A DNA stretch of 64,000 nucleotides from UBA8752 sp042095055 (GTDB lineage: Bacteria > Bacteroidota > Bacteroidia > Flavobacteriales_D > Sanyastnellaceae): assembly GCA_042095055.1 (NCBI GenBank), contig JBELBZ010000005.1:37307-101306 (forward strand), in the 5' to 3' direction. The notes beneath the pieces are model-generated. The model was not told the origin of the DNA and did not search any database. It saw nothing but the letters and a program-made list of their open reading frames with translations. Shown in pieces: positions 39,863-48,254 of the stretch. The first letter of the stretch is position 1; each line of letters starts with the position of its first letter. A program made the position numbers and the translations under genes.

Positions 39863-40984
39863 TTAGGCGTTGAGCATGACCGGCATCACCAACATGAGGA
39901 TGTCCTCACCTTTGTTCTCGCCGTCGTGTTGGGGACGGATGATTCCGGCACGGTTGGGAGCGCTCAACTCCAATGTGATTTGCTGGGCATCCAAATTGTT
40001 GAGCATGTCCAGAAGGAAGCGGCTGTTGAAGCCGATTTCCATGTCGTCACCCGCGTAACTGCACGCCAGCGTCTCATGGGCTTCGTTTGCGAAATCCACA
40101 TCTTCTGCGCTGATCTTCAGGCTGCTTCCAGCCAATGAAAGGCGGACCTGGTGCGTCGTCTTGTTGGCGAAAATGGACACCCTGCGAATGCTGCGCTGGA
40201 AGTCTTTCCGATCAATGGTCATACAGTTGGGATTCTCCTTTGGAATCACCGCTTCATAATTCGGGTACTTGCCTTCAATCAACCGGCATACCAGGTCCAT
40301 TTCACCATACTTGAAATGGGCATTGGCTTCGTTGAAAGAAACCACCACCTCGTCGGTCATGGGAAGCGTCCCCTTGAGCAGGTTCAGCGGCTTCTTGGGA
40401 ACGATCATCTCCGCATTCTCAGGTGCTGAGGCATCCGTCCTGGCGTAACGCACGAGGCGGTGAGCGTCGGTGGCCACAAAACTCAAGTGATCGTTGCGCA
40501 GCTCGAAGAAAATTCCACTCATCACAGGACGCAGGTCGTCGCTGCCCGCTGCAAAGAGCGTGCGCGATACAGCCTCCGCCAAAGTGTCGGAATTCAAAGT
40601 CACAGACGTCGCATCCTCGAGTTCTGGCGTCCTTGGAAACTCATCTGCGTGCGCCCCTGCCAATTTGTACTTGCCTGCTTCGCTGGTCAACTCCACACCA
40701 CAAGTCTTGGCGTCAACTTTAAAGGTCAACGGAAGGTCCTCAAACGTCTTCAGGATGTCGAGCAGCATTTTGGCGGGGATCGCAATGGCTCCTTCTTCCT
40801 CAGAAGTCACCTCGACCGTTGTGGTCATGGTGGTTTCAAGGTCGCTGGCGCTGATGGAGGCCTTGCCCGGTTTGATGTCGAACAAAAAGTTGTCCAAGAT
40901 GGGCAACGTGTTGCTGCTGTTGAGCACGCCACTGATGGCCTGAAGTTGGCGGAGTAAAGCGGTGCTGGATACGATGAACTGCAT
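39863..40984 (-). CDS. dnaN: DNA polymerase III beta subunit (sliding clamp)
   Basis: A 373-residue clamp starting at ATG 40984 (MQFIVSSTALL), which aligns with the usual N-terminus; in-frame starts at 41002 and 41017 would add non-conserved residues. Three clamp domains are recognisable (segments SSNTLPILDNFLFDI, FPRTPELEDATSV, LLDMLNNLDAQQITLELSAP). The protein encircles DNA as a dimer and tethers polymerase. No dnaA or recF is adjacent, so this is not an obvious origin region. Confidence 0.96.
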   Translation of the reverse strand: MQFIVSSTALLRQLQAISGVLNSSNTLPILDNFLFDIKPGKASISASDLETTMTTTVEVTSEEEGAIAIPAKMLLDILKTFEDLPLTFKVDAKTCGVELTSEAGKYKLAGAHADEFPRTPELEDATSVTLNSDTLAEAVSRTLFAAGSDDLRPVMSGIFFELRNDHLSFVATDAHRLVRYARTDASAPENAEMIVPKKPLNLLKGTLPMTDEVVVSFNEANAHFKYGEMDLVCRLIEGKYPNYEAVIPKENPNCMTIDRKDFQRSIRRVSIFANKTTHQVRLSLAGSSLKISAEDVDFANEAHETLACSYAGDDMEIGFNSRFLLDMLNNLDAQQITLELSAPNRAGIIRPQHDGENKGEDILMLVMPVMLNA

Positions 40985-41002
40985 GCGGTTGTTATAGGAC
41001 AT

Positions 41003-41010
41003 CGAAAATA
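41003..41010 (-). promoter_or_regulatory. -7-type box TATTTTCG before dnaN
   Basis: On the minus strand TATTTTCG begins 26 bases before ATG 40984, giving a predicted leader of about 12-14 bases. A second TA sits exactly 12 bases before the ATG (40996) but lacks the TT. Confidence 0.35.
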
Positions 41011-41113
41011 CCTTCACTGCTATCCCCCACCGCTCCGAAAACGCGTCACTTTTTCACAACCGATGCACCGCAAGCCCAGTCAAGGACACTTTGATGAACA
41101 TCCCGCTGCACCG

Positions 41114-41121
41114 TACATTGT
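41114..41121 (+). promoter_or_regulatory. TACATTGT box 12 bases before the gene at 41126
   Basis: TACATTGT starts exactly 12 bases before ATG 41126 and supports that start, which also yields a clean signal peptide. Confidence 0.45.
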
Positions 41122-41125
41122 CGCT

Positions 41126-41482
41126 ATGAAGTTTCCTTTCACGTCCCCACTGATGGCAACATGCCTCTTCGCCCTGCTCAGCATGCCTTTTTCCGCATCA
41201 GCACAAGCCGAGGTGACCCCAGAAACTGAAACCGTATTGTCTGTGTTCGAAGGCCCCATGAGCCGGGAAGCCCTCAATGAAGTGCGGCTGACCCTTGCTG
41301 AGCAAGGCGTGCGTTTGAATTACGGAAACTTCCAGTTTCACCCTCAAACCAAAGCCATGGTGGGCGCTGAGCTTTCTATGGTCGTGGATGGCGTCAGCTT
41401 CAAGGAGTACGTGGAATTCGTCTCTCCAAGCTGCATTTTGCGGATCACGCGAGAATCCGGCTTCAGCCTCGAGGGCTGCTGA
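41126..41482 (+). CDS. Small exported protein of unknown function
   Basis: A 118-residue protein with a signal peptide (about 1-27, ending ASAQA). The mature part of about 90 residues is alternating beta and helix, with a lone Cys pair near the C-terminus (SCILRI and the final Cys). I do not recognise the family. The 3' end overlaps the convergent GT9 gene by 20 bases. Confidence 0.65.
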   Translation: MKFPFTSPLMATCLFALLSMPFSASAQAEVTPETETVLSVFEGPMSREALNEVRLTLAEQGVRLNYGNFQFHPQTKAMVGAELSMVVDGVSFKEYVEFVSPSCILRITRESGFSLEGC

Positions 41483-42545
41483 CCTGTTCCATGGCCGCCA
41501 GAACGCGGTCTACTCCGATATCATTCCCGCATCGAAAATGTCCCTGAGGGCAAAGATTGTGGCCATGCAACCCGCACGGTTTGCAGTCTAAAGCATCCTC
41601 CGACACCTCCACTTCTGCGGCCTTTCCCGCTGATTTCATGGCGGGCAATGCACCAAAACCAAAACGCGGGGTTGTGCTGCAAAACACAGCCACGACGGCA
41701 GTGTCTGCTGCACCGGCCATGTGGAGTGGGGCGCTGTCATTGCTGACCACAAGCTTCGATTGCGCCATCAATGCAGTGGCTTCCAGTAAGTTCAATTCTC
41801 CGGCACACACCTTTGGATGGGCATGCCGGCAGGACTCAGCGATGCGGCTGAGCAAACCTTGATCGCCCCTGCCTCCAATCAAAGTGACAGCCTGTCCAGG
41901 GTGTTTCTGCGCCCAACGGTCCGCCAGCTCTGACCAGCGCGACTCCGGCCAGCGCTTTGTCGCCCAAACACTGGCGGGCGCCAAGATCAGGCCTTCGGTA
42001 GGCCACGCCTGTGCAGCTGCCTTGTCTTGCTGGCTTGGATGGAGCTTCGGCCGGTCCAATAATGGGTCCCACTCCCCCAGAAAACGGACGACCTGCGCAT
42101 GGTTGCGCTCGGTTTCGTGCCGCCCATCACCTATGTCATGGGCGACCTGAGTTGCCCTTTGGAAAGGCCACCTTTTGGAACCCTCAAATCCAGTGACAGT
42201 GTGAGCGCCTGAGCGCTGAGCCAACAAGGACATGCTGGCAAACCTGTGCAAGTTGACGACCACTTCAGGACGGCCAGAACGCACCGAACGGGCCACCTGA
42301 AGCAGCCTCGGGTATTTCCGCCATCCAGATCTGTTCCAGTGGTGAACCGACTTCAAAAAGGGGTGGCCCTCAAACAACCCGGATGCGGCCTTGCGCACCA
42401 CAATGGAAAGTTCGTGTTCGGGAAAAGTGCGGTGCCAAGACTCGAGCACAGCTGTAGACAAGACCGCGTCGCCCAAAAAAGCGGGCTGAAGCAAAACGAC
42501 CTTCGCATTGCTGTCCAACCTGTGGTCTGTCTTTTCCTCCATCAT
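41463..42545 (-). CDS. Glycosyltransferase family 9 (heptosyltransferase-like)
   Basis: A 360-residue cytoplasmic GT-B enzyme. It has the family start VVLLQPAFLGDAVLSTAVL, the ILAPASVWATKRWPESRW donor segment, and VVSNDSAPLHMAGA near the C-terminus, as in ADP-heptose:LPS heptosyltransferases (WaaC/WaaF). It probably adds a heptose or related sugar to the LPS core. Its ATG overlaps the dapD TGA (ATGA). Confidence 0.9.
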   Translation of the reverse strand: MMEEKTDHRLDSNAKVVLLQPAFLGDAVLSTAVLESWHRTFPEHELSIVVRKAASGLFEGHPFLKSVHHWNRSGWRKYPRLLQVARSVRSGRPEVVVNLHRFASMSLLAQRSGAHTVTGFEGSKRWPFQRATQVAHDIGDGRHETERNHAQVVRFLGEWDPLLDRPKLHPSQQDKAAAQAWPTEGLILAPASVWATKRWPESRWSELADRWAQKHPGQAVTLIGGRGDQGLLSRIAESCRHAHPKVCAGELNLLEATALMAQSKLVVSNDSAPLHMAGAADTAVVAVFCSTTPRFGFGALPAMKSAGKAAEVEVSEDALDCKPCGLHGHNLCPQGHFRCGNDIGVDRVLAAMEQVSSPRG

Positions 42546-43399
42546 ACCGCCACCGCGTGGGTACGCAACGCATCGTTGAGCGACGTCTTGCGGTCAGTGC
42601 TCGCCTTGCGGTGCCCGACAATCAAGGCACAAGGCACGCCGAATTCTCCAGCGGGGAACTGCTTCTGACGCGTTCCGGGAATGACCACAGCACGCGCGGG
42701 TACTGCCCCTCTGTGCTCTACAGGCGTGTCCCCTGAGACATCGATGATCGGGGTGCTTGCAGTCAATACCACACCTGCCCCGAGCACCGCTTCTCTCCCT
42801 ACCCGGACCCCTTCCACCACAATGGCCCTTGAGCCGATGAATGCCCCGTCTTCGATGATGACGGGCGCCGCTTGCAACGGCTCCAAGACTCCACCAATAC
42901 CGACACCTCCGCTGAGGTGAACGTCTGCTCCAATTTGCGCACAAGACCCGACTGTTGCCCAAGTGTCCACCATCGTACCTGCCGCCACGTAGGCTCCGAT
43001 GTTGACATAGCTCGGCATCATGACCACCCCCCTGCCCAGGAATGCGCCATAGCGCGCGATCGCATGGGGTACCACACGCACCCCCGCCTCTGCATGGTTG
43101 CGCTTCAAAGCCATCTTGTCGTGGAATTGAAACGGTCCCACCTCGTGGATTTCCATCTTCCGCATAGGGAAATACAGCACCACCGCCTTTTTCACCCACT
43201 CATTGACCTGCCAGCCATCATCCAAAGGCTCGGCGCAGCGCAGTTCACCCGCATCCAAAGCCGCAATCACAGATTCCACGGCTTCCTGCGTGGCCGTCTG
43301 GTCGCAGAGACTCCTGTCCTCCCAAGCGGACTCAACGGTTTGACGCACCGCTGTCCACTTCACTGCTGTTGTGCCCATGGCATCCGTCTTTAGTTCCAT
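42542..43399 (-). CDS. dapD: Tetrahydrodipicolinate N-succinyltransferase
   Basis: A 285-residue enzyme of the succinylase branch of lysine and meso-diaminopimelate synthesis. The start ATG 43399 is supported by a TATCTTCG box exactly 12 bases upstream; ATG 43378 is the alternative. The N-terminal helical domain (about 1-100) is followed by hexapeptide repeats of a left-handed beta-helix (about 110-240; VMMPSYVNIGAYVAAGTMVD, GGVGIGGVLEPLQ). The trimer acts in the cytoplasm. It is divergent from ruvX across only 38 bp. Confidence 0.95.
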   Translation of the reverse strand: MELKTDAMGTTAVKWTAVRQTVESAWEDRSLCDQTATQEAVESVIAALDAGELRCAEPLDDGWQVNEWVKKAVVLYFPMRKMEIHEVGPFQFHDKMALKRNHAEAGVRVVPHAIARYGAFLGRGVVMMPSYVNIGAYVAAGTMVDTWATVGSCAQIGADVHLSGGVGIGGVLEPLQAAPVIIEDGAFIGSRAIVVEGVRVGREAVLGAGVVLTASTPIIDVSGDTPVEHRGAVPARAVVIPGTRQKQFPAGEFGVPCALIVGHRKASTDRKTSLNDALRTHAVAV

Positions 43400-43403
43400 G
43401 TGG

Positions 43404-43411
43404 CGAAGATA
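43404..43411 (-). promoter_or_regulatory. TATCTTCG box 12 bases before dapD
   Basis: Minus-strand TATCTTCG starts at 43411, exactly 12 bases before the dapD ATG at 43399. It is one of two back-to-back boxes in the 38-bp dapD-ruvX gap. Confidence 0.5.
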
Positions 43412-43425
43412 CCCGGTCACCAAGG

Positions 43426-43433
43426 TACCTTCG
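43426..43433 (+). promoter_or_regulatory. TACCTTCG box 12 bases before ruvX
   Basis: Plus-strand TACCTTCG starts exactly 12 bases before the GTG at 43438. With the dapD box it fills most of the 38-bp gap, so the two polymerases would compete for the same DNA. Confidence 0.5.
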
Positions 43434-43437
43434 CACA

Positions 43438-43851
43438 GTGCCACGCTTCATTGCATTTGATTTTGGAACCCGACGCATCGGCATTGCCATCACGGACAGT
43501 GGCGCCATGATTGCGGCGCCTGAATGCACGTGCAGCCCCCAAGAATGGCCCCAAGTCGTCGACCGCCTTCTCCATGCCGAACCCTGTGCAGGGCTCATTG
43601 TTGGAAAACCCGGACTCATCTCGGGCGATGAAACGCACAGCTCTGGAGATATCGAGGGCTTTGCAAAGGCCTTGAGAAAGCGTTATCCCAACACCCCGCT
43701 TCATTTTGTAGACGAAGACTACAGCAGCCGTGAAGCATCAGCCGCCATGGTCATGGGCGGCATGCGCAAATCCAAGAGGCGGGAGAAGGGCAACCTCGAC
43801 AAGGTCGCCGCAGCCATTATTCTACAGCGGTTTCTCGACCAGCGCAGCTGA
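43438..43851 (+). CDS. ruvX: Holliday junction resolvase-like YqgF/RuvX
   Basis: A 137-residue RNase H-fold protein starting at GTG 43438; this length is standard and the start is supported by the promoter-like box 12 bases upstream. The acidic motif FIAFDFGTRRIGIAI is N-terminal, LHFVDEDYSSREA is central, and a C-terminal NLDKVAAAIILQRFLD ends the protein. Family members process the 5' end of pre-16S rRNA and resemble resolvases. Confidence 0.93.
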   Translation: MPRFIAFDFGTRRIGIAITDSGAMIAAPECTCSPQEWPQVVDRLLHAEPCAGLIVGKPGLISGDETHSSGDIEGFAKALRKRYPNTPLHFVDEDYSSREASAAMVMGGMRKSKRREKGNLDKVAAAIILQRFLDQRS

Positions 43852-43859
43852 TTTGGCGT

Positions 43860-44306
43860 TCAGTCGGACTCATTGCCCTTGAACACCTCAATTTCGCGGG
43901 TGGTCTTGACCAGCTGGGTGAACCTGTCTACATAGCGGGTGGCCCGAACAACGTGGTTGTCAATCCAATGGTAATTGCCTCCACGGGGCTTGCCCATGAG
44001 CAGGCCGTGGTATTTGAATCCGTGCTGCTTCAACCAGGTTTCGGTCACCTCCCGGTGGTCTTCTGTCCTGCTGGTAAAGAAGGTGATGATGTGGCCCTCT
44101 TCGAACCATCCATTCAATGTGGCCAAAGCATCGGGAAACGGATCACAAGTGGCCATCCGTTCGGGCTGCTCGTTGGGCACATCTTCGGTGATGGTGCCGT
44201 CGATGTCAATGAGGAAGTTCTTGACGTCCTCAGCCAGTTGGGGAGAAGCGGCCCTGCCTTCGGCATCTTGGGCGGCATGGAGGGAATGTTCGTTGTGGTC
44301 TTTCAT
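43860..44306 (-). CDS. HAD-superfamily phosphatase-like protein
   Basis: A 148-residue protein. Motif I is D34-I-D36-G-T in FLIDIDGTITED, motif II lies near FFTSRTEDHR, and GKPRGGNYHWIDNHVV supplies the Lys and acidic motifs. It lacks a cap domain. The fold suggests a small-molecule or polynucleotide phosphatase; the substrate is unknown. It ends 9 bases from ruvX (convergent). Confidence 0.8.
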   Translation of the reverse strand: MKDHNEHSLHAAQDAEGRAASPQLAEDVKNFLIDIDGTITEDVPNEQPERMATCDPFPDALATLNGWFEEGHIITFFTSRTEDHREVTETWLKQHGFKYHGLLMGKPRGGNYHWIDNHVVRATRYVDRFTQLVKTTREIEVFKGNESD

Positions 44307-44369
44307 GGTGTTGGGCTTGAAACATGGTCAACACTGAAAGGAACATTGCCTCTCGTATGGAATGCCAAG

Positions 44370-46037
44370 TTAATGAGGTCCGCTGCGAATCACATGAACC
44401 ATCGGACTCCAATCTGAAGATTTATGCCCGTCAAAGAAGGCCTCAGCGAGAGCGTCTTCCAAAGTCGGGGCTTGTTCAGATTGCTGTTCCCAATCGGATG
44501 CAAGGTGAAAAAACTGGGCTACGCGTTCCTGGGCCTGCCCGTCTGGTCGGACCCAAAAGTCCAAACGGTTGAGCCGTTCCATGGACGCTGACTCTTTGCG
44601 TTTCACCGCTTTTACGGTCTGTTGATGCAGACGGTCGAGCACATTTTCCATCTTCGCCAAGGCGGCCTTTACACTGCCCTCCAATGAAGGGTCAACGCTG
44701 GACAGGGCTTCCACAGCTGCTGCTGCCTCGCCTTGTAAGGCCCGTTTCCACGTCCCCAAATCTGGCGCCTCAGCCTGTTGGACCAGCGCATTCACCCAGG
44801 CAGACTTGGGCTTGAACAATGCCCCATCGTCCACATCAGATTTGGCGGCCACATTCGACCAACGCCGTGGCAATATGACGGCGCTGTCGCGCGGCACCAA
44901 AACCGGCTGCTCCATTTCAAGAGAGGCATAGACGCCGGGCAGCTGCATCCCGTAAGCCACTTCAGCCAACCCGCCAACGAGGGCGACATCAGGCAGCACA
45001 AGGGATTGGTAAACTGGCCGTAGCAATGCATTGGGAGAAAACGCCTCAGGGTGGGCTGCGATCGCCTCACACAGGTCATCTGCACCTTTCCACTGAGCAC
45101 CGCCAAGGGACGTCCAGCCTTCTTCAGAAGGCACCAGCCGATGTCGGCCACCGGGACTCAAATGAAACAAATTGCAAGGGCGGACATGTACCTGGGCCTT
45201 CAACCCCGCAGCTTCCAAAGCTTGGTTGCATGCCGAAACCGCATGGTAAGTCAACGCCTCGCGCACCTCGCGCTGCATCACTTCGACGAAGGTGGCCTTG
45301 AACGCCGGGTCGTCGCCATCGACCACGATCAATTGATCTGGACCAAACATGGCGTGTACCCAATGGCGCATGGCCTGAGACATCGTAGATCGCAGGGGAA
45401 ATTCAAGCCTACCGGCCTCCTTTTCGGAGAGGGACGTGGATTCTGCCCAAGACTTGAGCTCCTGTGCCAAACCGTCGGTAGACATCCTTCCCACAGCCCC
45501 ACCTGACGGCGACTGAGGCGACCAATTGCGCCATTGTGCGCCGTCCCACAGGCTGCGTACCTCCTCAAAGTCGTGGTCCTCCGAGGCCAACCAAAAAACA
45601 GGAACTACGGGAGTGCCCCACCGCTCCTGCAACCTATGGGCCAGCGTGATCGCCGTTTGGATTTTGTAAAAAGTAAATGCGGGACCACCTGCGAGGCACA
45701 ATTGATGGCCCGTAGTCACCGTCCGCGTTTCAGAGCGCTGCACATCTGAAAGACGCTCGGGAACGTCCATGTGGGCCTCGGCATATTGATTCCCAATCCT
45801 TTCGTGGAGCAGCGGTCCAAAATGAGGCTTCTGAGCGACCGCATCGCGTTTGGCATCGAATGCCTCGGCCGAAGGTCGTTGGGGCCAATTCCCATCGGAA
45901 GTCAATGGTGGCATGTTCGCTTCCCACCACCGTCTGACGATGTGGTGTTCAGGCAAACTTTCAATCAGGGGGAAACGTGAAGATTGCGCCAACTGCTCTG
46001 GGTTATGGCTTGGTGCTGAGGCGTTCAACGTGCTCAA
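44370..46037 (-). CDS. bshC: Bacillithiol biosynthesis cysteine-adding enzyme BshC
   Basis: I chose the TTG at 46037, which overlaps the TGA of the upstream gene (TTGA) and gives 555 residues; an in-frame ATG at 46097 lies inside that gene. Family landmarks are TVTTGHQLCLAGGPAFTFYKI, the VPVFWLASEDHDFEEV active-site region, and a C-terminal coiled coil. BshC is proposed to add cysteine to GlcN-malate, the last step of bacillithiol synthesis. It forms an operon with the CHU_C-type protein, an unexpected partner. Confidence 0.92.
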   Translation of the reverse strand: MSTLNASAPSHNPEQLAQSSRFPLIESLPEHHIVRRWWEANMPPLTSDGNWPQRPSAEAFDAKRDAVAQKPHFGPLLHERIGNQYAEAHMDVPERLSDVQRSETRTVTTGHQLCLAGGPAFTFYKIQTAITLAHRLQERWGTPVVPVFWLASEDHDFEEVRSLWDGAQWRNWSPQSPSGGAVGRMSTDGLAQELKSWAESTSLSEKEAGRLEFPLRSTMSQAMRHWVHAMFGPDQLIVVDGDDPAFKATFVEVMQREVREALTYHAVSACNQALEAAGLKAQVHVRPCNLFHLSPGGRHRLVPSEEGWTSLGGAQWKGADDLCEAIAAHPEAFSPNALLRPVYQSLVLPDVALVGGLAEVAYGMQLPGVYASLEMEQPVLVPRDSAVILPRRWSNVAAKSDVDDGALFKPKSAWVNALVQQAEAPDLGTWKRALQGEAAAAVEALSSVDPSLEGSVKAALAKMENVLDRLHQQTVKAVKRKESASMERLNRLDFWVRPDGQAQERVAQFFHLASDWEQQSEQAPTLEDALAEAFFDGHKSSDWSPMVHVIRSGPH

Positions 46038-47113
46038 TCGAGCAGCACCACAGCACCTTGCTGGTTCCTGCGCTCTTCCGGCGTGTTTCTGGGCCACTCC
46101 AGCATCCAGATGTACATGCCAGGCTCGAGCAACTGCCCATTTGAATCTTTGCCATCCCAGACAGGCTGCCCTGGATCCAACTCTGCCACCAATCCTCCCC
46201 AGCGTGAATAGATTCGGAAGGACACCGGTAAAACTGAGCCCACTTCAGGCCTGAACATGTCGTTCAAACCATCGCCGTTCGGAGAAAATGCATTCGGGAC
46301 GAACGTACCAAATTCAGCCTCTTCGAAATCCGCAGAGGGTTCGGGGCCTTTGACCTGATCCTGAGCGGGCAACGGGTCTCCGGGAGGTGGGACCGGTTCT
46401 AAAGAGAAGGCATCAAAAAAGTAATACGCCAAACTGGGGTTCTCACCAGAACTGATGGAAGCCTCGACGTCATCATCTGGCAAGAAAACCCCCACCGTCA
46501 TGAATGTGTAGGGCAAATCAGCTTGGAACGTGACACTCACTTCACTCCAATCCTCATCGTACCGGGCATAGGGAAAAGCAAACACAGGTGGCAAATCGAG
46601 GATGCCGTCTCCAAACTGTGAAGGTTGGTCTGTGCTCAATGCGACCCCCAAACCATTCACCGATAAACCTGACCAAGAAGTGGCGATGCGCTCCCCATTG
46701 GTAAAGGCAAAACTCAATCGGTAATGCTGTCCAGCGATGAGCGGCTCTGCAAAGCTTTGGACCAGATATTCCCTGGAAAGGGGCTGCCCTGCTCCATTTC
46801 TTTTGATCACAGCAAGCCCTGCAACCCCTCGCCCTTGGTAAGGATTGACCAAAGCCACAGGCGTTTCCGGCAAGTCCCCTCCCAAGGTGCCATCCATGTG
46901 AAAAAAGTCCGGAGAAGAAAGGCCGCTCAAAGCGTTGTTCCAGCCGGGCAGCAAATGCCACATGCCAGGTGCTGAAGGAAGTGCAGTAGATGTCTCGAAA
47001 CCAGGATTGATGAGTTGCGCATGTGAACGATATCCCTGCGAAACCCCAAGCACCATCATCAGGATGCAACCTGCAATCCGGTAATGGTTCACGCCTCTAA
47101 AAAACTGGTCCAT
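46034..47113 (-). CDS. Secreted protein with gliding-type (CHU_C) T9SS C-terminal domain
   Basis: A 359-residue protein with a signal peptide (about 1-33). The middle (about 35-245) looks like a carbohydrate-binding-type beta-sandwich found in gliding-associated proteins (LINPGFETSTALP, QHYRLSFAFTNGE). The C-terminal ~85 residues are a CHU_C/type B sorting domain with the diagnostic FVPNAFSPNGDGLNDMF and a late GMYIWMLEW. It should be exported by the T9SS and attached to the cell surface. It shares an operon with bshC. Confidence 0.9.
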   Translation of the reverse strand: MDQFFRGVNHYRIAGCILMMVLGVSQGYRSHAQLINPGFETSTALPSAPGMWHLLPGWNNALSGLSSPDFFHMDGTLGGDLPETPVALVNPYQGRGVAGLAVIKRNGAGQPLSREYLVQSFAEPLIAGQHYRLSFAFTNGERIATSWSGLSVNGLGVALSTDQPSQFGDGILDLPPVFAFPYARYDEDWSEVSVTFQADLPYTFMTVGVFLPDDDVEASISSGENPSLAYYFFDAFSLEPVPPPGDPLPAQDQVKGPEPSADFEEAEFGTFVPNAFSPNGDGLNDMFRPEVGSVLPVSFRIYSRWGGLVAELDPGQPVWDGKDSNGQLLEPGMYIWMLEWPRNTPEERRNQQGAVVLLD

Positions 47114-47117
47114 GTCT

Positions 47118-47125
47118 GCAAATTA
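47118..47125 (-). promoter_or_regulatory. TAATTTGC box 12 bases before the CHU_C gene
   Basis: Minus-strand TAATTTGC starts at 47125, exactly 12 bases before the ATG at 47113. Confidence 0.5.
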
Positions 47126-47150
47126 ACCAATTGAGACCAGTATAAACGAG

Positions 47151-47176
47151 AAGGAGCCCCGCGTTCGGAGCTCCTT
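47151..47176 (-). terminator. Hairpin after the 47293 gene, possible terminator
   Basis: AAGGAGC (47151-47157) pairs with GCTCCTT (47170-47176), with an inner CCG/CGG stem and one mismatch. On the minus strand it is followed by CTCGTTTATA, a weak T-rich tract. It separates the sigma operon (ending at 47293) from the CHU_C/bshC operon. The remaining bases of this 179-bp gap show nothing else. Confidence 0.45.
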
Positions 47177-47292
47177 CACCTTAACCAAAACAACTTGAAC
47201 CAAATCTCAGCTGTGTCTACAGTGCGCTAGCACTTGCATATAGAAGACGCAGCGAAGGCCGAAAATGTTGTTTCTGGGCTTCCCAAAAGGTG

Positions 47293-48249
47293 TCAATGCT
47301 TGTTAAGCCACCGCTTTTGGATTCCAAAACTGACCCCAGAGAGCGGTGCAGGTCCCCCCGACCAATGGCCGATCACCAATGCCTCCCAACCCTGTCGCCC
47401 CATGGGAAAGGACGCACCGGCCCTCAGTCCAATGGACCACAACTCGGCAGGTTCCCAGTCGTTGCGGTCCTCGGCAAGGACTGTCGAGGGCGAGGGCAAT
47501 GCGGCATCCAGAATTCTGTTGACTTGGCTGTTTCCCCGCTGCGACTGCTGCCTGCTGCCCGTGATACTGACCCACCAGCGTCGGGACAACTTCCTGCCCG
47601 CGGGCTTTTTGCCCATCACCCCTCCAGCACCGATTCCCAACGAAACCGAATGAACAGAATGGGACGATAAGGGAAGGGCCAAGGTGTCCAACTCTATTCC
47701 CAAGTTGGGATATGTGAACTGTATCAACTGCTGCAAACCACCCTGACCATCGGCCTCGATTTTGTAGAGGCTGTCGTTCAATGATGACGCGTCATATGAC
47801 CATGCATTCCATGCAGAAAAAGCCGCTTCGCATCTAAAAAACCGCCGGTCGGCCCTCCATTCCAACGCAGCAAGCACCGATGCAGAAGGACGCACGCCTT
47901 TTTCAATGAAACGCGATACAGGTGCACCGAGGGTGCTGTTGGATGGCCACACCATTCCAAGGCCGACACCCAACACCAGGTCGGGGCCTCGCCGGGATAG
48001 ACTGCGCGCTTTTTTGCTGGGATCAAGGGCAGAAGAAGGCTCTTGTGACACCTCCAATTCCAGTGTCAATGGCACGCCATCCACTGTAATCGTATCTCTG
48101 TGAGACGGTGAAAACGCGAACGCATGGCCGAAAGACAAGATCAGGATGAACAGCACCGCATACCTGCTCCAATCTGGCGTTAATGAAAGGGCTGGATCGG
48201 CACTATCCAGTTTCCCTTCTACGGCTGTGAATCGCAGGGCGCTGTGCAC
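47293..48249 (-). CDS. Exported beta-rich protein, unknown, in the sigma-factor operon
   Basis: A 318-residue protein with a hydrophobic signal-like segment at about 29-46 (VLFILILSFGHAFAF). The mature part has alternating hydrophobic strands and a GIGAGGVMG stretch, resembling a small outer-membrane barrel. The family was not recognised. Its start lies 5 bases after the stop of the anti-sigma-like gene, so the three genes form one operon. Confidence 0.65.
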   Translation of the reverse strand: MHSALRFTAVEGKLDSADPALSLTPDWSRYAVLFILILSFGHAFAFSPSHRDTITVDGVPLTLELEVSQEPSSALDPSKKARSLSRRGPDLVLGVGLGMVWPSNSTLGAPVSRFIEKGVRPSASVLAALEWRADRRFFRCEAAFSAWNAWSYDASSLNDSLYKIEADGQGGLQQLIQFTYPNLGIELDTLALPLSSHSVHSVSLGIGAGGVMGKKPAGRKLSRRWWVSITGSRQQSQRGNSQVNRILDAALPSPSTVLAEDRNDWEPAELWSIGLRAGASFPMGRQGWEALVIGHWSGGPAPLSGVSFGIQKRWLNKH

Positions 48250-48254
48250 AAGAC

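Noticed and set aside
39863..40984. A replication origin near dnaN
   Set aside because: No dnaA, recF or clustered DnaA-box-like repeats are present near the gene.
43860..44306. Phosphoheptose isomerase, a label sometimes attached to such proteins
   Set aside because: The visible motif (DxDGT) is HAD-phosphatase type; no SIS-fold isomerase features are seen.
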